From the NCBI GenBank assembly GCA_030696435.1, contig JAUYSF010000456.1, positions 1 through 8,579 of the forward strand: DNA of 8,579 bases, in the 5' to 3' direction. The DNA is from Desulfoprunum sp. GTDB lineage: Bacteria > Desulfobacterota > Desulfobulbia > Desulfobulbales > Desulfocapsaceae. Shown in pieces: positions 7,099 through 8,579 of the stretch. The translations under genes and the position numbers were made by a program. Position 1 is the first letter of the stretch. Each line of letters opens with the position of its first letter. The notes beneath the pieces were generated by a model that made no database searches, was not told where the DNA came from, and worked only from the letters and a program-made list of their open reading frames with translations.

Positions 7099-7695
7099 TC
7101 ACACCTTTTCAAAGGCAATCTGGCCATCAACTGCGTTATGTAGCAGTTTTTCCAGTATTGATTCCGCGACAGTCCAGCAATATTTCGGGTATGCCCGGGC
7201 GGCATCTTCCATCTTCTCCCTGAAGATATCTTTCAGCCCACGGCAGACCTCCTGGGCATGCCGGCCGACGCCCTCATGCTCGATAAAGAGAATGGCGTCG
7301 ATAAGGTCGGCAAGTTTGACAATCACCAGGTGTTCCGGATTTTCTCGCTGGATCTCATCCTTCATCTCTGTCAACCAGGGGGCGATCTGCTGCTCAATGC
7401 TCAGGATGGGATTGTTGTCACCGCTGATCGCCTCAATATGCCGTTTGAGCGGGCTTGGCAGATCGCCCATAAGCAATTCCGGCGTGTCGTGCAGCGAGGC
7501 ATATTCCATGATCCGCAACAAGCCGGAGTCATCCAGATCGCTGCCCAGAATATCCTTGGCCAGTCGGTTGGAGATCCTGGTCACCATAAAAAGATGTTCA
7601 GCCAGGGTTTGATCCCGGGTGGTTCGGACACTGTGCCAGCGGGTCACGTGCCCGGCCCTGGCCAGGTCAGCGAATTCCAGTTTGGGGAGTTTCAT
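7099..7695 (-). CDS. YfbR-like HD-domain 5'-(deoxy)nucleotidase
   Basis: Cytoplasmic HD-superfamily phosphohydrolase resembling E. coli YfbR, which removes phosphate from deoxynucleoside 5'-monophosphates. Of the 198 aa, the YfbR pattern is complete: R19-W20 in GHVTRWHSVRTT, H34 in TLAEHLFMV, H69-D70 and E73 in ASLHDTPELLMGDLPSP (D78 in the GDLP turn), and D130 in IVKLADLIDA. These correspond to the metal ligands, the catalytic glutamate and the Arg/Trp of the nucleotide pocket known in YfbR. Length fits the family. The ATG at 7695 is preceded by AAAGGA (7707-7712) with an 11-nt gap. It is the first gene of a probable two-gene minus-strand operon with the radical SAM gene. It could instead be a related HD hydrolase with other nucleotide preference; sequence alone does not fix the substrate. 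Confidence 0.87.
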   Translation of the reverse strand: MKLPKLEFADLARAGHVTRWHSVRTTRDQTLAEHLFMVTRISNRLAKDILGSDLDDSGLLRIMEYASLHDTPELLMGDLPSPLKRHIEAISGDNNPILSIEQQIAPWLTEMKDEIQRENPEHLVIVKLADLIDAILFIEHEGVGRHAQEVCRGLKDIFREKMEDAARAYPKYCWTVAESILEKLLHNAVDGQIAFEKV

Positions 7696-7732
7696 CTCGG
7701 GAATTGTCCTTTCTCGCCTTGACGAGTTATTG

Positions 7733-7816
7733 CTCTTGGCCCTGAGCGGAGACCTGCGCTACCGGTTTTCAGTTTGCTTTACAGATTTCTGATATAGCAT
7801 AGACAACGGCCAAGAG
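7733..7816. repeat. spaced 9-bp inverted repeat in a divergent promoter region
   Basis: CTCTTGGCC at 7733-7741 and its exact complement GGCCAAGAG at 7808-7816 are separated by 66 bp. They bracket the candidate minus-strand promoter (7778-7806) of the YfbR-like gene. They could be paired operator half-sites or long-range stem arms in the leader, or coincidence. Confidence 0.35.
7778..7806 (-). promoter_or_regulatory. candidate sigma70 promoter for the YfbR-like/radical SAM operon
   Basis: On the minus strand TTGTCT (7801-7806, 4 of 6) and TGTAAA (7778-7783, 4 of 6) are 17 bp apart. They would start transcription near 7771, about 75 nt before the ATG at 7695. Weak match judged by eye. Confidence 0.3.
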
Positions 7817-7888
7817 AAAAGCAGGAAGATTGCAACCGGCCGTGCTGGTCACCTCACAGCGTGGCCTGCGAATACCTCACGGTTCTCA

Positions 7889-7917
7889 TTGCCCAATTTT
7901 ATAACGATACATATTCT
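7889..7917 (+). promoter_or_regulatory. candidate sigma70 promoter for the metallo-beta-lactamase-fold gene
   Basis: TTGCCC (7889-7894, 4 of 6) and TATTCT (7912-7917, 4 of 6) are separated by a 17-bp AT-rich spacer. The start would fall near 7924. That leaves a very short leader for the ATG at 7938, or about 98 nt for the ATG at 8022. Weak match judged by eye. Nothing else is recognised between 7817 and 7937. Confidence 0.3.
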
Positions 7918-7937
7918 GTCTATGTATCAATCCAGGC

Positions 7938-8579
7938 ATGGGCAGACCCATTGACGAAATTCCTGAAGTCAGCCTTGCCGCCTCCCTGCGGAAACATTTT
8001 AAAAACGACGAGACAAGCACCATGACCACAATCCAGTCCTTCAGGGCAAATATCCGACTGACGGAGATCAGTTTTCCTGATTACCAGGTGCGAGGCGGAG
8101 TGCTTCTTGGCCGGAATTTGACTGTAATCTGGGACACCCTGAGCCATCCCGACGATATGCGACCGCTGTTGCCCCTGTTGGCCGGTCGCAGATTGAGGAT
8201 CATCTACAGCCATGCCGACTGGGATCACATCTGGGGGACGGCGGCCTTCGCACCTGAGACGTTCTCTGTCATTGGCCACAGACACTGCCGGCAACGCTTC
8301 AACGAGGATGTGCCGCATACCCTGCGTGCCAGACAGGCTGAGGAACCAGGGACCTGGGAGGCAGTGCAACTCATCCCTCCCGATATCATCTTCGAGGACG
8401 AGTACCACCTTGATCTGGGCGATCTGACTTTGCAGCTCTACTCCCTGCCCGGCCATACCCCGGATGCCATTGTCGGCTTTGTGCCCGAACATGGTCTCCT
8501 GCTGGCCGGAGACACGGTCGAGACGCCACTGCCCTGCGTGCCACCCTGTTGCCCGATCTACAAGTGGATTGACGGCCTG
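7938..8579 (+). CDS. metallo-beta-lactamase-fold hydrolase, 3' end cut by window
   Basis: N-terminal 214 codons of a metallo-beta-lactamase-fold protein, open to the window edge. The metal-binding signature is intact: S-H92-A-D94-W-D96-H97 (HxDxDH), then H173 in SLPGHTPDA and D192 in LLLAGDTVE. The usual remaining ligand (a late histidine) would lie beyond the window. The fold serves glyoxalase II-like, nuclease, lactonase and other hydrolases, and no subfamily can be assigned here. A cysteine-rich stretch CVPPCC (200-205) follows the D192 motif. Two starts are possible: ATG 7938 (first in frame after a TAA at 7902) or ATG 8022 (residue 29). The conserved fold begins only near residue 41 and neither has a good ribosome site, so the start is uncertain. 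It is transcribed divergently from the YfbR-like gene. A reverse-strand open frame across 7920-8492 is a shadow of this gene. Confidence 0.85.
   Translation, partial: MGRPIDEIPEVSLAASLRKHFKNDETSTMTTIQSFRANIRLTEISFPDYQVRGGVLLGRNLTVIWDTLSHPDDMRPLLPLLAGRRLRIIYSHADWDHIWGTAAFAPETFSVIGHRHCRQRFNEDVPHTLRARQAEEPGTWEAVQLIPPDIIFEDEYHLDLGDLTLQLYSLPGHTPDAIVGFVPEHGLLLAGDTVETPLPCVPPCCPIYKWIDGL

Noticed and set aside
7258..7722. Plus-strand open frame of 154 codons
   Set aside because: Antisense to the YfbR-like gene, which has all catalytic residues in its own frame.
7920..8492. Minus-strand open frame of 190 codons
   Set aside because: Antisense to the metallo-beta-lactamase-fold gene with its intact HxDxDH motif.

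Overview
The window looks like a chromosomal segment of a diderm (Gram-negative) bacterium. It encodes a TonB-dependent outer-membrane receptor, a periplasmic YfiR-type protein and an inner-membrane sensor kinase. The style of the proteins (hybrid CHASE8-type kinase next to a YfiR/DUF4154 protein and a TonB receptor, a PflX-type radical SAM protein, and a dGTPase with the LSPxA...FQRDRDRI..SKTFRRLKHKTQVFLAP signature) suggests a Desulfobacterota/deltaproteobacterial lineage. That placement is an inference from family resemblance only. No rRNA, tRNA, IS element, phage gene or CRISPR array was seen.

Layout. 1-1052 (minus): a dGTPase-like HD-domain triphosphohydrolase whose C-terminal tip runs off the left edge. 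1053-1317: divergent intergenic region with a candidate sigma70 promoter for the rightward operon and an imperfect hairpin. 1318-6005 (plus): a tight three-gene operon, TonB-dependent receptor, then YfiR-family periplasmic protein (20-bp gap), then CHASE8-like/HAMP/HisKA/HATPase/REC hybrid histidine kinase (3-bp gap). 6006-6103: short convergent intergenic region holding a hairpin and a perfect 38-bp tandem duplication whose second copy contains the stop codon of the next gene. 6104-7695 (minus): a two-gene operon, YfbR-like HD 5'-nucleotidase followed by a PflX-family radical SAM protein. 7696-7937: divergent intergenic region with candidate promoters both ways and a spaced inverted repeat. 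7938-8579 (plus): N-terminal part of a metallo-beta-lactamase-fold hydrolase that runs off the right edge.

How the genes may work together. The central operon spans the envelope: outer-membrane receptor, periplasmic modulator, inner-membrane sensor with a cytoplasmic phosphorelay. It resembles the Pseudomonas YfiBNR system, in which periplasmic YfiR represses the CHASE8-HAMP-GGDEF cyclase YfiN. Here the sensor output is a hybrid histidine kinase, and a TonB receptor occupies the outer-membrane position. This is the most interesting item in the window. No DNA-binding response regulator or HPt protein is present, so the relay must end elsewhere. The flanking genes are housekeeping or metabolic. 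Two distinct HD-domain (deoxy)nucleotide hydrolases lie on either side of the sensory operon.
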